Positions 1 through 8,867 of a DNA stretch of 46,150 nucleotides are shown in pieces (the first letter of the stretch is position 1; every line of letters starts with the position of its first letter). The translations under genes and the position numbers were made by a program. Source of the stretch: Bacillota bacterium (GTDB taxonomy: Bacteria > Bacillota_I > Bacilli_A > Erysipelotrichales > Erysipelotrichaceae); NCBI GenBank assembly GCA_029097145.1, contig JAQXNC010000033.1, positions 1 through 46,150 of the forward strand, written 5' to 3'. The notes beneath the pieces are model-generated. The model saw nothing but the letters and a program-made list of their open reading frames with translations, did not search any database and was not told the origin of the DNA.

Positions 1-6
1 TTATTT

Positions 7-21
7 AGTTTTCAAAGATCG
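7..21 (-). promoter_or_regulatory. boxA-like antitermination element in rRNA-type leader
   Basis: The minus strand reads GATCTTTGAAAACT here, which resembles the boxA-containing CTTTGAAAACT segment of Bacillus rRNA leaders and spacers. Its place about 40 bases downstream of the predicted start of the strong leftward promoter fits an rrn leader. Confirmation needs the sequence left of base 1. Confidence 0.55.
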
Positions 22-66
22 ATATATCACACCTCATGAAGTATATCTTTCATTTGGCGCTTATTT

Positions 67-95
67 ATATTACCAAAGTGGTAATGACATGTCAA
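67..95 (-). promoter_or_regulatory. Strong leftward promoter, rRNA-type (TTGACA-17-TAATAT)
   Basis: On the minus strand TTGACA (90-95) is followed by exactly 17 bases and TAATAT (67-72), close to the sigma-A consensus. Transcription would start near 60 and run off the left edge. No leftward gene begins in the window, and the following leader carries a boxA-like element, so a stable-RNA operon is the likely target. This is inference because the rRNA itself is outside the window. Confidence 0.7.
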
Positions 96-164
96 CAAGA
101 AAATGAATTAATTTTCAAAAAGTTTTAGAGGGGGTTAGTAATTACACCTAAATATAACTTTTCA

Positions 165-181
165 TATTATATAATTGTGTT
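165..181 (+). promoter_or_regulatory. Promoter -10 for the P-type ATPase, (nearly) leaderless
   Basis: TATTAT (165-170) overlaps TATAAT (170-175), and the ATG is at 182, only 6 bases after the second box. A weak -35 (ATTACA, 141-146) lies 18 bases before TATTAT. No Shine-Dalgarno lies just before the start; the GGGGG run at 130-134 is far too distant. The mRNA probably starts at or within about 5 bases of the start codon. Confidence 0.5.
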
Positions 182-2449
182 ATGAACGATAAATATATTA
201 ATAGAGGCCTTACAAATAAAGAGGTCCAGGAAAGAATCAGTGCAGATAAAATCAATATAACTAATGACAATTCCTCTAAAGGTGTTAAAGATATTATCAT
301 ATCTAATACTTTTAATCTTTTTAATGCCATCAATATCCTTCTAGCTATACTTGTATTAATAACCGGTCATTTCCGTAATATGTTATTTATGGGTATTGTC
401 ATCATTAATACAATAACTGGGATTTATCAGGAGTTAAAGGCTAAAAAGAAACTCGATCAGCTTAAACTTCTCAATAATCCAAAAGCTACATTAATTCGCG
501 ATGGTCATGAAATCGTTGTATCGGAAAGTGAAATTGTCATTGATGATCTGATGATTTTAAAAACTGGTGATGAGATATTGTGCGACGCAATTATTATTGA
601 AGGCAATATCGAGGTTAATGAATCGATGCTGACTGGTGAGAGTGATAATATCACTAAGCATCTTGATGACGAAGTTTTAGCTGGCAGTTTTGTAACCAGC
701 GGGTACTCTAAAGTAAGAGTTAATCATGTCGGTTATGATAACTATATGGCACATATCTTAAAAAATATCAAAAAAGAAAAGCGACAGCCATCTGTTATCC
801 GTGAAACCCTTGATAGAATTATCAAAACTATTACTGTTATTATTATTCCACTTGGTCTATTAATCTTCTTTAAACAGTTTATTCTTTCATCAATCCCATT
901 TGATGACGCCATTATCCAGACTGTTGCCAGTGTTGTCGGAATGATTCCTGAAGGTCTCGTCTTATTGACCACAGTAGCCTTAAGTATTGGTTGTCTCAAT
1001 CTATCATATGAAAAGACACTTGTTCAAGAAATTTACTCTTTAGAAACTCTAGCCCGTGTTAATACCCTATGCCTTGATAAAACTGGCACTTTAACAAATG
1101 GTAAAATGAGAGTTATCGAAACGATTAATATCGATAGTAAACTATCTTCAATTATTGCCAGTATCTACAATTCTTTAAAGACTTCAAATATGACAGCCAA
1201 AGCCATAATCGATTACTTCTGTGATTGTGAAAAGATAGAGGTTGATGAAGCCTATGAATTTTCTTCTTCTAAAAAATATTCTGGCGCCAGAATTGGTGAT
1301 GATATATATAAGATTGGAGCCTACACATATCTTCTTGAAACAAATCCTAATGATTTAAAATTTATTGAAAGTTATACCAAGCAGGGATATCGTGTTTTAA
1401 CTGTTACGAAAAACGATAAACTCGAAGGATATATTATAATTGAAGATGAATTAAGAAATAATGTTAAAGAAACAGTTCAGTTCTTTAATGATAATGATGT
1501 CAATCTCAAAATCATATCTGGAGATGATATGAGGACTGTATCTGCTATCGCTCATAAAGCTGGTGTCAAAAACACTGTTGACGCAATAGATTGTGGTAAT
1601 ATCGACGACGATACACTTAAGGAAAAAGTATTAACCCATACCGTTTTTGGTCGCGTTACTCCTGATCAGAAATATCTGATGATTAAAACTCTCAAGGAAA
1701 ATGGATATACTGTTGGAATGGTAGGTGATGGTGTTAATGACACCATGGCTCTTAAGGAAGCAGATTTTTCAATATCCTTTCTATCAGCAGCCGATAGTGC
1801 CAGAAATATCGCTAATGTCATCCTCATGGATGATGACTTCTCACATATGCCAAGTATCGTCAAGGAAGGACGTCGTGTCATCAACAATATCAATCGTACA
1901 TCGACACTTTTCTTATCTAAGACAGCCATGTCAATTCTGCTCACTGTCGCCACTATTTTTATCATGAAAGAATACCCATTCGCCCCTATTCAGTTAACTC
2001 TTTTATCAACTCTCTGTATTGGGATACCTTCATTTGTATTATCGCTTGAACCTGACTATAATATAGTTAAAGGGTCATTTGCCAGAAATATAATTTCAAG
2101 AGCCGTTCCTTCAGCTATATCAATTGTCATTGCTGGATTTGTCCTTGAAGTGCTGGTTGGTTTTCAGTTAATTGAAAGCACTTCTATTAACACTATATAT
2201 TCAATCTTTACATTAAGTATCTTTATCTCAAATATTATATATATCTCTATTCCGATTAATGTCTTAAGAGCTTCATTAATTGCCTTAGGAATTATCGGTT
2301 TCCTGCTTGCTTATTTTATCTTTGCAGATATATTCTATTTTGTATTTTTAACTACAAAGGAAATACTGATTACTCTTTGCTTAATTATTGTCGCTAATCT
2401 GTGTCTATTTTTTATAGGAAAATTGAAGTTTGATAGATATATTAAATAG
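182..2449 (+). CDS. Cation-translocating P-type ATPase (CtpE-like)
   Basis: This 755-residue membrane pump has the full P-type core: TGES of the actuator domain near residue 150, the membrane motif IPEGLVLLTTVAL near 255, the phosphorylation site DKTGTLT with Asp near 299, and GDGVND of the P domain near 515. Several hydrophobic helices follow to the C terminus. The PEGL motif directly before the catalytic domain resembles mycobacterial CtpE and related P2-like ATPases, which are linked to calcium uptake; the CPx heavy-metal motif is absent. The N-terminal extension is short and has no metal-binding CXXC. Substrate (Ca2+ or another divalent cation) is inferred. The downstream lipoprotein gene starts 8 bases after the stop, so the two are probably co-transcribed. 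Confidence 0.88.
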   Translation: MNDKYINRGLTNKEVQERISADKINITNDNSSKGVKDIIISNTFNLFNAINILLAILVLITGHFRNMLFMGIVIINTITGIYQELKAKKKLDQLKLLNNPKATLIRDGHEIVVSESEIVIDDLMILKTGDEILCDAIIIEGNIEVNESMLTGESDNITKHLDDEVLAGSFVTSGYSKVRVNHVGYDNYMAHILKNIKKEKRQPSVIRETLDRIIKTITVIIIPLGLLIFFKQFILSSIPFDDAIIQTVASVVGMIPEGLVLLTTVALSIGCLNLSYEKTLVQEIYSLETLARVNTLCLDKTGTLTNGKMRVIETINIDSKLSSIIASIYNSLKTSNMTAKAIIDYFCDCEKIEVDEAYEFSSSKKYSGARIGDDIYKIGAYTYLLETNPNDLKFIESYTKQGYRVLTVTKNDKLEGYIIIEDELRNNVKETVQFFNDNDVNLKIISGDDMRTVSAIAHKAGVKNTVDAIDCGNIDDDTLKEKVLTHTVFGRVTPDQKYLMIKTLKENGYTVGMVGDGVNDTMALKEADFSISFLSAADSARNIANVILMDDDFSHMPSIVKEGRRVINNINRTSTLFLSKTAMSILLTVATIFIMKEYPFAPIQLTLLSTLCIGIPSFVLSLEPDYNIVKGSFARNIISRAVPSAISIVIAGFVLEVLVGFQLIESTSINTIYSIFTLSIFISNIIYISIPINVLRASLIALGIIGFLLAYFIFADIFYFVFLTTKEILITLCLIIVANLCLFFIGKLKFDRYIK

Positions 2450-2457
2450 GAGGCATC

Positions 2458-2943
2458 ATGAAAAAACTGCTTAGCGCTGTCATTTCGATATCCATGGTAT
2501 TTTCACTCTTTGGATGTGATAAAGCCATGACTTTTGATAATGAATATGGTGTCAGATATCTACTTAATGAAGATAATTTCATTACTATTCATCTTGATCC
2601 AAACGATTCAAGAACCATCACGATGATAACCATTGTTTCAACTGATGAACTCTATGGAAATGGTGAAAACCTTGATGAATATCCAGATGATTCAGATTCA
2701 GAAGCTAACGTCATCTATAATCGAAATGATTATCAGGAATTTATCCGTATCAGATTCTATAATGGTATAAGCAGCGAAGAACTAAGTGCTATCAGCCAGT
2801 ATTTAAACTTCAGTTTTGCGACCAAAACCGATATTCATGACTTATTAGATTCCAGAACTTTCTTTTACCGCAAAATCTTAATCGATGGTGAATTCATCAA
2901 CGATATATCATTTTCTGGTAATCACAAAGTCACAATCAAATAA
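2458..2943 (+). CDS. Predicted lipoprotein of unknown function
   Basis: This 161-residue protein begins with a signal peptide (MKKLLSAVISISMVFSLFGC) ending in a lipobox, so it should be lipid-anchored at Cys20 on the outer face of the membrane. The mature part is acidic, with a run rich in Asp/Glu around residues 75-85, and has no motif I recognise. Its Shine-Dalgarno (AGGAGG) overlaps the stop codon of the ATPase gene, so translation is probably coupled. A partner role for the ATPase is possible, but only the gene arrangement suggests it. A bidirectional terminator follows immediately. Confidence 0.75.
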   Translation: MKKLLSAVISISMVFSLFGCDKAMTFDNEYGVRYLLNEDNFITIHLDPNDSRTITMITIVSTDELYGNGENLDEYPDDSDSEANVIYNRNDYQEFIRIRFYNGISSEELSAISQYLNFSFATKTDIHDLLDSRTFFYRKILIDGEFINDISFSGNHKVTIK

Positions 2944-2947
2944 CATA

Positions 2948-2970
2948 AAAAAGCTCATTACGAGCTTTTT
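2948..2970. terminator. Bidirectional terminator between converging units
   Basis: AAAAAGCTC (2948-2956) pairs with GAGCTTTTT (2962-2970) around a 5-base loop. The A-run and T-run make it work in both directions. It ends both the ATPase-lipoprotein unit and the leftward prfA-prmC unit, and overlaps the prmC stop codon. Confidence 0.85.
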
Positions 2971-3817
2971 ATAATTTAATAAACATCATTCTGTTTTTGC
3001 CATTAATATCTTTTAATACCTCGATATCGGCATCCTTAAAGTATTCTCTTGCTAAGGCTATTAATGATTCCTTCTGATTGTAACCTATTTCAAATCCCAT
3101 CATGGCATTCTCATTTAATACTTTATCAGCATTTTCAAAGATAGTTCGATAATACTTTAAACCATCTTCTCCACCAAACAGCGCTACATGTGGTTCAAAA
3201 TCCTTAACCGAGACTTCCAGATCTTCTTCACTTGGAATATATGGTGGATTAGATATTAGTATATCCAGATGAATATTATTATCAATCAGTGGTTTAAGCA
3301 TATCACCACACATAAATCTGATATCTGCGTCATTAATTCTGGCATTTTCCTTTGCCACTTCTAAGGCTACATCCGAAATGTCAGTCGCTACCATATCAAG
3401 TTTACTTTCCTCTTTGACAAGACTGATAGCTATCGCTCCAGAACCAGTTCCAATATCTGCAATCTTAATCTTCTGATAATCACCATAATATTCATCAACT
3501 CTAGCCAGAATATTACCAACCAGTTCTTCTGTTTCATATCTTGGAATCAGAACATCCTTATTAACCTTAAGTTTATACCCGTAAAACCAGCAGTATCCAA
3601 GGACATAATTCATCGGTTCATGATTCAGGATTCTTTTGGCACCTTCATTAAAAACCTCTATAAATTCTTCTGAAGCTTCATTATCAAGATTTAAATATAA
3701 ATCGATATTTCTTTCATTACATAATTCAAAAAGAAAGACTTTCATCGTTTCTGATGGAATATCTTTTAAAGCCATTTCTTTTTTATACATATGCAAAAGA
3801 TTATTATAGGTTTTCAT
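2969..3817 (-). CDS. prmC: Peptide chain release factor N5-glutamine methyltransferase
   Basis: PrmC (HemK) methylates the Gln of the GGQ motif in release factors RF1 and RF2 with S-adenosylmethionine. The 282-residue protein has the N-terminal helical domain, the SAM-binding loop IADIGTGSGAIAISL near residues 113-128, and the hallmark NPPY near residue 187. The gene overlaps the end of prfA, which encodes its substrate RF1, by 14 bases, the usual arrangement in Firmicutes. Length matches the family. Confidence 0.95.
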   Translation of the reverse strand: MKTYNNLLHMYKKEMALKDIPSETMKVFLFELCNERNIDLYLNLDNEASEEFIEVFNEGAKRILNHEPMNYVLGYCWFYGYKLKVNKDVLIPRYETEELVGNILARVDEYYGDYQKIKIADIGTGSGAIAISLVKEESKLDMVATDISDVALEVAKENARINDADIRFMCGDMLKPLIDNNIHLDILISNPPYIPSEEDLEVSVKDFEPHVALFGGEDGLKYYRTIFENADKVLNENAMMGFEIGYNQKESLIALAREYFKDADIEVLKDINGKNRMMFIKL

Positions 3818-4880
3818 TTAACAGTTTCTCTTTTTGTTCATTCTCTAATAAAGCATTAACCACATCATCAAGTTTACCATTAACGATACGGTCAAGCTGT
3901 GTAATAGTTAAACCAATACGATGGTCGCTGACACGGTTCTGTGGGTAATTATAGGTTCTAATCTTTTCAGAACGGTCACCAGTACCAATCTTCGATTTAC
4001 GGATAGCCCCTTCTCTTTCAGCCTTCTGTCTTGCATATTCTTCATATACTCTGGCACGAATAATCTTTAAGGCTGTTTCACGGTTAGCCATCTGGCTGCG
4101 TCCATCCTGACAGTTTACAGTAATACCTGTAGGCTTGTGAACAATTCTGACAGCACTATCAGTCTTGTTGATATGCTGACCACCAGCACCGCTGGCACGA
4201 TGTGTCTCGATTTCAAGATCTGAATCAGGAATCTCAATATCTGCATCTTCAACATCTGGTAACACAAGAACAGTCGCTGTTGATGTATGAATACGACCCT
4301 GAGTTTCTGTCTTTGGTACACGCTGTACACGATGAGCTCCACTTTCAAACTTGAAATGACGATATGCACCTAAACCTTTAACCAGGAAACTGATCAAAGT
4401 ATAACCACCAGCTTCTGATTCACTTGATTCCATTACCTGTACCTTATAACCAAGACTTTCAGCATAGTAACAGTACATGCGGTATAAATCTCCAGCGAAG
4501 ATATTACCTTCATCACCTCCAGCTGCTCCTCTGATTTCGACAATACAGTCATAATCATCTTCAGGGTCTTTTGGTAACAGTAACTCATCAATCTTCTTTA
4601 AAGTTTTTTCAAGCAGTTCCTCGTTCTCTTCGATTTCCATTTTAGCCATCTCTTTCATATCTTCATCATCGGTATGCAAGAGTTCCTTGGCTCCTTCAAT
4701 ATTAGCCACAATCTTCTTATAATGCTGAAATGTTTCATATGCATCTCTGATTGAAGCCTGTTCTTTTGATAACTTGGTAAACATCTTTGGATCGGATACA
4801 ATTTCATCCTGACCCATTAGATCATTTATCTCGTTATATCTCTTTTCAATACTTTCCAGTTTAATTATTCTAGCATCCAT
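3804..4880 (-). CDS. prfA: Peptide chain release factor 1
   Basis: RF1 (358 residues) reads UAA and UAG stop codons and releases the peptide. It shows GAGGQHINKTDSAVRI with GGQ near residue 233, and RVPKTET near 187, where PKT is the PxT tripeptide anticodon that marks RF1 rather than RF2 (SPF). The start ATG at 4880 has an AAGGAG Shine-Dalgarno placed in the last codons of tdk. It lies directly behind tdk and overlaps prmC, forming a tdk-prfA-prmC unit. Confidence 0.96.
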   Translation of the reverse strand: MDARIIKLESIEKRYNEINDLMGQDEIVSDPKMFTKLSKEQASIRDAYETFQHYKKIVANIEGAKELLHTDDEDMKEMAKMEIEENEELLEKTLKKIDELLLPKDPEDDYDCIVEIRGAAGGDEGNIFAGDLYRMYCYYAESLGYKVQVMESSESEAGGYTLISFLVKGLGAYRHFKFESGAHRVQRVPKTETQGRIHTSTATVLVLPDVEDADIEIPDSDLEIETHRASGAGGQHINKTDSAVRIVHKPTGITVNCQDGRSQMANRETALKIIRARVYEEYARQKAEREGAIRKSKIGTGDRSEKIRTYNYPQNRVSDHRIGLTITQLDRIVNGKLDDVVNALLENEQKEKLLNENL

Positions 4881-4881
4881 A

Positions 4882-5484
4882 TTAATATTCTCCTTTTGTG
4901 AGTACCGGATGATCTAATACCTCATGGCAATGACGACATCTGGCCTCATAGCTCTCACTGGCTCCAACCATGACAATCGGATCGTTATATTTAGCTGGCT
5001 CTCCATTAATAATACGTTGTGTTCTAGTAGCTGGGGCTCCACATTTATTGCATACAGCGGTCAGTTTAGTGACAAATTCGGCTTGAGTAATTAGCTTTGG
5101 CATTGGTCCAAATGGTTCTCCTCTAAAGTCTGTGTCGAGTCCAGCACACATTACACGTTTACCACGTCTTGCGAGAATTGAACATACTTCACAGATTGAA
5201 TCATCAAAGAACTGTACTTCATCAATTGCCACGACATCTGTTTTATCACTAACCATTTTCAGGATTTCTCTTGGATCACTTATGACATGTGACTCAACTG
5301 AACTTCCTGCATGTGATACAACCATTGTATCTGAATAACGATTATCAATCGATGGTTTAAATACCATGATTTCTTTTCTGGCAAACTCCAGAACCTTAAT
5401 TCTACGAATCAGTTCTTCAGTCTTACCAGCAAACATGCATCCTGAAATAACTTCAACCCATCCGTCCTTATATCTTTGATACAT
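4882..5484 (-). CDS. tdk: Thymidine kinase (type II)
   Basis: This cytosolic salvage enzyme phosphorylates thymidine with ATP. The 200-residue protein has the P-loop GCMFAGKT (residues 15-22), the DEVQFF segment with the catalytic Glu near 91, and two zinc-binding Cys pairs (CNKC near 143 and CRHC near 183), as in type II TKs. An AGAGGT ribosome site precedes the ATG. It sits between rpmE and prfA exactly as in B. subtilis. Confidence 0.95.
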   Translation of the reverse strand: MYQRYKDGWVEVISGCMFAGKTEELIRRIKVLEFARKEIMVFKPSIDNRYSDTMVVSHAGSSVESHVISDPREILKMVSDKTDVVAIDEVQFFDDSICEVCSILARRGKRVMCAGLDTDFRGEPFGPMPKLITQAEFVTKLTAVCNKCGAPATRTQRIINGEPAKYNDPIVMVGASESYEARCRHCHEVLDHPVLTKGEY

Positions 5485-5510
5485 AATTATTTACCTCTTT
5501 TTGAGCTAAA

Positions 5511-5535
5511 AAATAAGGGTTTGTCACCCTTATTT
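5511..5535 (-). terminator. Rho-independent terminator after rpmE
   Basis: AAATAAGGGT (5511-5520) and ACCCTTATTT (5526-5535) form a 10-bp stem around a 5-base loop; on the minus strand the stem runs into TTTTTTA. The rpmE stop codon lies inside the hairpin. tdk, 27 bases downstream, therefore depends on read-through or its own promoter. Confidence 0.8.
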
Positions 5536-5736
5536 CTTTAGTCCATACTTCTTATTGAATTTTTCAATTCTACCTGCAGCTGCTGCGAAACGCTGTCTGC
5601 CTGTATAGAATGGGTGACAATTTGAACAAGTATCAACTTTGATATCTCCCTTAGTAGAACCTGTTTCGAATGTAGCACCACAACCAGCACAAGTAACTGT
5701 TACTTTTCTGTATTCTGGATGAATTCCTTGTTTCAT
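5530..5736 (-). CDS. rpmE: 50S ribosomal protein L31 (zinc-binding form)
   Basis: L31 is a 68-residue protein of the large ribosomal subunit. It keeps both Cys pairs (CAGC and CSNC) that hold zinc, so it is the C+ form rather than the zinc-free paralogue YtiA/RpmE2. The C terminus is basic ([22 protein letters not shown]). The gene has its own promoter overlapping the end of murZ and a GGGAGAG ribosome site. In B. subtilis rho precedes rpmE; here murZ is directly upstream. Confidence 0.96.
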   Translation of the reverse strand: MKQGIHPEYRKVTVTCAGCGATFETGSTKGDIKVDTCSNCHPFYTGRQRFAAAAGRIEKFNKKYGLKK

Positions 5737-5757
5737 AAATAGCTCTCTCCCTTCTGC

Positions 5758-5817
5758 CTTAAGTATCTTATCAACTTAAAGTAAGTGCGTATAAAATATA
5801 ACATATTAAAATGTCAA
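5758..5817 (-). promoter_or_regulatory. rpmE promoter and short hairpin leader
   Basis: The minus strand has TTGACA (5812-5817), an 18-base spacer and TATACG (5788-5793). The leader then contains CTTTAAGT...ACTTAAGG, an imperfect inverted repeat (about 5759-5781) just before the ribosome site. That could be a site for autoregulation by L31, but I know of no matching described leader, so this part is speculative. Confidence 0.5.
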
Positions 5818-5828
5818 AATCAACACAT

Positions 5829-7076
5829 TTATTCGACATCTGCCCCTAAAGAACGAAGTTTTTCCTTGATATTATCATATCCACGATAAATATGATAAGC
5901 ATCCTTTATTGTTGTTGTACCATTAGCCAGTAAACCAGCAATGACAAGTGATGCCCCACATCTTAAATCAGTAGCAGTTACTGTACATCCTTCAAGCGGT
6001 GTAGGTCCTGTGATTGAAGAAGAGCCACCACCGACTTCAATATCTGCACCCATTAATGATAATTCATGACAGTGTTTAAATCTTTCAGGATAGATTGTAT
6101 CCTTAATCCTTGAGAATCCTACAGCCTGCGTTAAAAGTGCTGTTAAAGGCTGCTGAAGATCAGTTGCAAAACCTGGATATGGTAAAGTCTTAACCTCAAC
6201 TGACTGCAGTTCATTACCACCATAGACAGTAACTGAATCAATTCCGATATCCATTCTGACACCCATTTCATCAAGTTTAAGTAATAATGATTCCAGATGC
6301 TGAGGAATTATATTAGATATTTTAACTTTTTCTGCACAGGCTGCTGCCATGATGATATATGTTCCGGCCTCAATACGGTCAGGTATAATCTCATGGAAAC
6401 ATCCACCCAGTTTATCAACACCATCAATTGTAATCTCATTGGTACCAGCCCCACGAATCTGAGCTCCCATCTTATTTAACATTGATGATAAATCAATGAT
6501 TTCTGGTTCTTTTGCGGCATTTTCAATTGTTGTTCGACCCTTGGCAAAACATGCTGCCATCATGATGTTGATGGTTGCACCAACCGATGCAAAATCCAGA
6601 TAGATATTGGTACCTTTTAATTCTTCGGCAGTAATCATATAGTAGCCATCATCATAATCAACTTTAGCTCCCAGAGATTCAAAGCCTTTTAAATGCAGAT
6701 CAATTGGTCGAGGCCCAAGATAGCATCCCCCAGACATCTTGATCTTAACCTGTTTATAACGTCCAAGCAGTGCTCCCATAAAGTAATATGAAGCTCTTAA
6801 CTTACTGACAGCCTCATGATCAAGAGTAACATTTCTGATCTCTGTTGGATCAATTACAATATGATCCTGTCTTCTTGTAACCTTGACATTCAGTTCTTCG
6901 AGTAATGTCGATAAGGCATCGACATCTGAAATCTCAGGTACATCACATATAGTAACAACATTGGTAGCCAGAACAGTTGCTGGAATAAGTGCGACAGTCG
7001 CATTCTTTGAACCACTGATTCTGACTTCTCCATTAAGCTTTTTACCGCCTCTAATGATAATTGAATCATTATTCAT
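5829..7076 (-). CDS. murZ: UDP-N-acetylglucosamine 1-carboxyvinyltransferase (MurZ type)
   Basis: This enzyme transfers enolpyruvate from PEP to UDP-GlcNAc, the first committed step of peptidoglycan synthesis, and is the fosfomycin target. The 415-residue protein has the KN pair (SGSKNATVA, Lys24-Asn25) and the catalytic loop SGGCYLGPRPIDLHLKG with Cys118; a Cys predicts fosfomycin sensitivity. The loop wording (GGCxLGPRPID) is closer to B. subtilis MurAB/MurZ than to MurAA, and MurZ sits in the same fba-rpmE neighbourhood there. A HAD phosphatase gene ends 1 base upstream of its start codon. Confidence 0.92.
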   Translation of the reverse strand: MNNDSIIIRGGKKLNGEVRISGSKNATVALIPATVLATNVVTICDVPEISDVDALSTLLEELNVKVTRRQDHIVIDPTEIRNVTLDHEAVSKLRASYYFMGALLGRYKQVKIKMSGGCYLGPRPIDLHLKGFESLGAKVDYDDGYYMITAEELKGTNIYLDFASVGATINIMMAACFAKGRTTIENAAKEPEIIDLSSMLNKMGAQIRGAGTNEITIDGVDKLGGCFHEIIPDRIEAGTYIIMAAACAEKVKISNIIPQHLESLLLKLDEMGVRMDIGIDSVTVYGGNELQSVEVKTLPYPGFATDLQQPLTALLTQAVGFSRIKDTIYPERFKHCHELSLMGADIEVGGGSSSITGPTPLEGCTVTATDLRCGASLVIAGLLANGTTTIKDAYHIYRGYDNIKEKLRSLGADVE

Positions 7077-7077
7077 C

Positions 7078-7728
7078 TTATTTTTCTCCTAATATATTTA
7101 ACAGTTCACCGATATCATCTATCAGGATATCAGCTTCACTCTGATCGATATTAAAACGTGTATCTTTTCTGGCAAAAGTATACATATGAGCTCTTTTACC
7201 AGCTTCAATCCCATGGGTTGAATCCTCAACCACAACAGCTTCATCATTGCTTACTTTAAGATGACTTAAAGCCAGAAGATATATTTCAGGCGATGGCTTT
7301 GATTCATTGCATTCATAACCACTAATTACAAAATCAAAACAGTCATCAAGCTCATTCTCTTTGATAAACCTCAAAATATCCATCTTGAGACTTGATGAAC
7401 ATAATGCCATCTTATAACCCTTATCTCTTAATGATCTGATAACTCCCTTAACCTCAGGAAAGATATATTCACGATAATCAATGACATCTTCCTTCATGAA
7501 ATAATAGTCATTCATCTTTTCAATTTCTTCAACCGAAAGCCTTCCATCAAGCAGTTTATGAATAATAGCATATGTCATAGGGAGTGTCGTCCCAATAATT
7601 GGATAGATTGCTTCCTTTGAACCTTTATATCCCACTCTTTGCATCCATCTGTATGTTCCATCAGTATAATACCTTTCAGAATCTACCAATGTTCCATCCA
7701 TATCAAACAATATAGCCTTTATTTTCAT
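7078..7728 (-). CDS. HAD-superfamily phosphatase (beta-phosphoglucomutase-like)
   Basis: The protein begins MKIKAILFDMDGTLVDSE, giving the DxDGT nucleophile motif, and continues with CSSSLK (motif II Ser) and VVEDSTHGIEAGKRA (motif III/IV acidic pair), with an alpha-helical cap between. About 216 residues fit subfamily IA phosphatases and phosphomutases. I place the start at ATG 7728, not at the TTG four codons upstream, because GAGGT at 7734-7738 is a well-spaced Shine-Dalgarno that overlaps the TTG reading. Substrate is unknown. It is tightly coupled to murZ downstream. Confidence 0.85.
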   Translation of the reverse strand: MKIKAILFDMDGTLVDSERYYTDGTYRWMQRVGYKGSKEAIYPIIGTTLPMTYAIIHKLLDGRLSVEEIEKMNDYYFMKEDVIDYREYIFPEVKGVIRSLRDKGYKMALCSSSLKMDILRFIKENELDDCFDFVISGYECNESKPSPEIYLLALSHLKVSNDEAVVVEDSTHGIEAGKRAHMYTFARKDTRFNIDQSEADILIDDIGELLNILGEK

Positions 7729-7887
7729 TACATACCTCAAGTTATTGCCTACTTAATTTATCTTAATTCCTGAAAATAGTAAAGAATTATTTCATTGCAC
7801 TTATATTATAACTAAAAACCAGCATTATTTATATCCATCTTTATTCATTAAATACATATTTTATAAATAATCAATTATGGTATTAAA

Positions 7888-7929
7888 AAAGGTGATTCAG
7901 TAATAATCATAATTACCTGTATCACCTTT
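7888..7929 (-). terminator. Terminator after fba
   Basis: AAAGGTGAT (7888-7896) pairs with ATCACCTTT (7921-7929); the intervening bases can extend the stem (CAGTAAT with ATTACCTG, one bulge). On the minus strand the stem is followed by a T-run (7884-7890). The rest of 7741-7958 holds no gene I can support. Confidence 0.75.
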
Positions 7930-7958
7930 AAAAGTTATTAAATAATTCAGATATTGAT

Positions 7959-8822
7959 TTATGCTTTGTGAGCAGAACCGAATTCTTCAACCATTAATTT
8001 ACACTTATTAACGATTGCTTCAGCTCCTGGAGCCAGTAACTTACGAGGGTCATAACCTTTACCCTGTAAATCTTTACCTTCTTCGATATATTTTCTTGTT
8101 GCTGCAGCAAATTCAAGCTGTAATTCAGTATTTACATTGATCTTAGATACACCTAAAGAGATAGCTTTTAAAATCTGATCCTTTGGAATACCTGAACCAC
8201 CATGTAATACTAATGGTCTACCATTTGTAACTGCCTGAATCTTTGCTAATGCTTCAAAGTTTAAGCCAGCCCAGTTTGCAGGATACTTACCATGAATATT
8301 ACCAATACCAGCAGCTAAGAAGTCAACGCCAAGTTCATTAATCTTGCGGCATTCTTCTGGATCTGCTACTTCACCCATAGAAGTAACACCATCTTCTTCA
8401 CCACCGATACCACCTACTTCACATTCAACGCTGATACCTTTTGAATGTGCATAAGCGATAATTTCTTTTGATTTTTCAATGTTTTCTTCGATTGAATAGT
8501 GAGAACCATCAAACATTACAGATGTGAATCCAGCTTCGATACAAGCCTTAGCACCTTCATATGTACCATGGTCAAGGTGTAAAGCTACTGGAACAGTAAT
8601 ACCCATCTTGTCATGGATTTCCTTTACCATAGCTGCTACTGTCTTGAAACCACACATATATTTAGCTGCACCTTCTGATACACCTAAAATAACTGGTGAC
8701 TGCATTTCTTCACATGCCTTTAATACTGACTTAGTCCACTCTAAGTTGTTAATGTTAAACTGAGCTACAGCGTAATGACCTTCGTGAGCTTTCTTTAACA
8801 TTTCAGTTGCTGAAACTAACAT
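7959..8822 (-). CDS. fba: Class II fructose-1,6-bisphosphate aldolase
   Basis: This zinc-dependent aldolase cleaves fructose-1,6-bisphosphate to DHAP and glyceraldehyde-3-phosphate in glycolysis. The 287-residue protein shows HLDHG (zinc/catalytic region near residue 82), GFTSVMFDGSH, ECEVGGIGGEEDG and LHGGSGIP. It has a strong AAGGAGG ribosome site and its own terminator, and its position upstream of the murZ cluster matches B. subtilis. Confidence 0.95.
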   Translation of the reverse strand: MLVSATEMLKKAHEGHYAVAQFNINNLEWTKSVLKACEEMQSPVILGVSEGAAKYMCGFKTVAAMVKEIHDKMGITVPVALHLDHGTYEGAKACIEAGFTSVMFDGSHYSIEENIEKSKEIIAYAHSKGISVECEVGGIGGEEDGVTSMGEVADPEECRKINELGVDFLAAGIGNIHGKYPANWAGLNFEALAKIQAVTNGRPLVLHGGSGIPKDQILKAISLGVSKINVNTELQLEFAAATRKYIEEGKDLQGKGYDPRKLLAPGAEAIVNKCKLMVEEFGSAHKA

Positions 8823-8867
8823 TTATTTTCCTCCTTAATTACAATACTATTCTACTCTATTTTAAAA

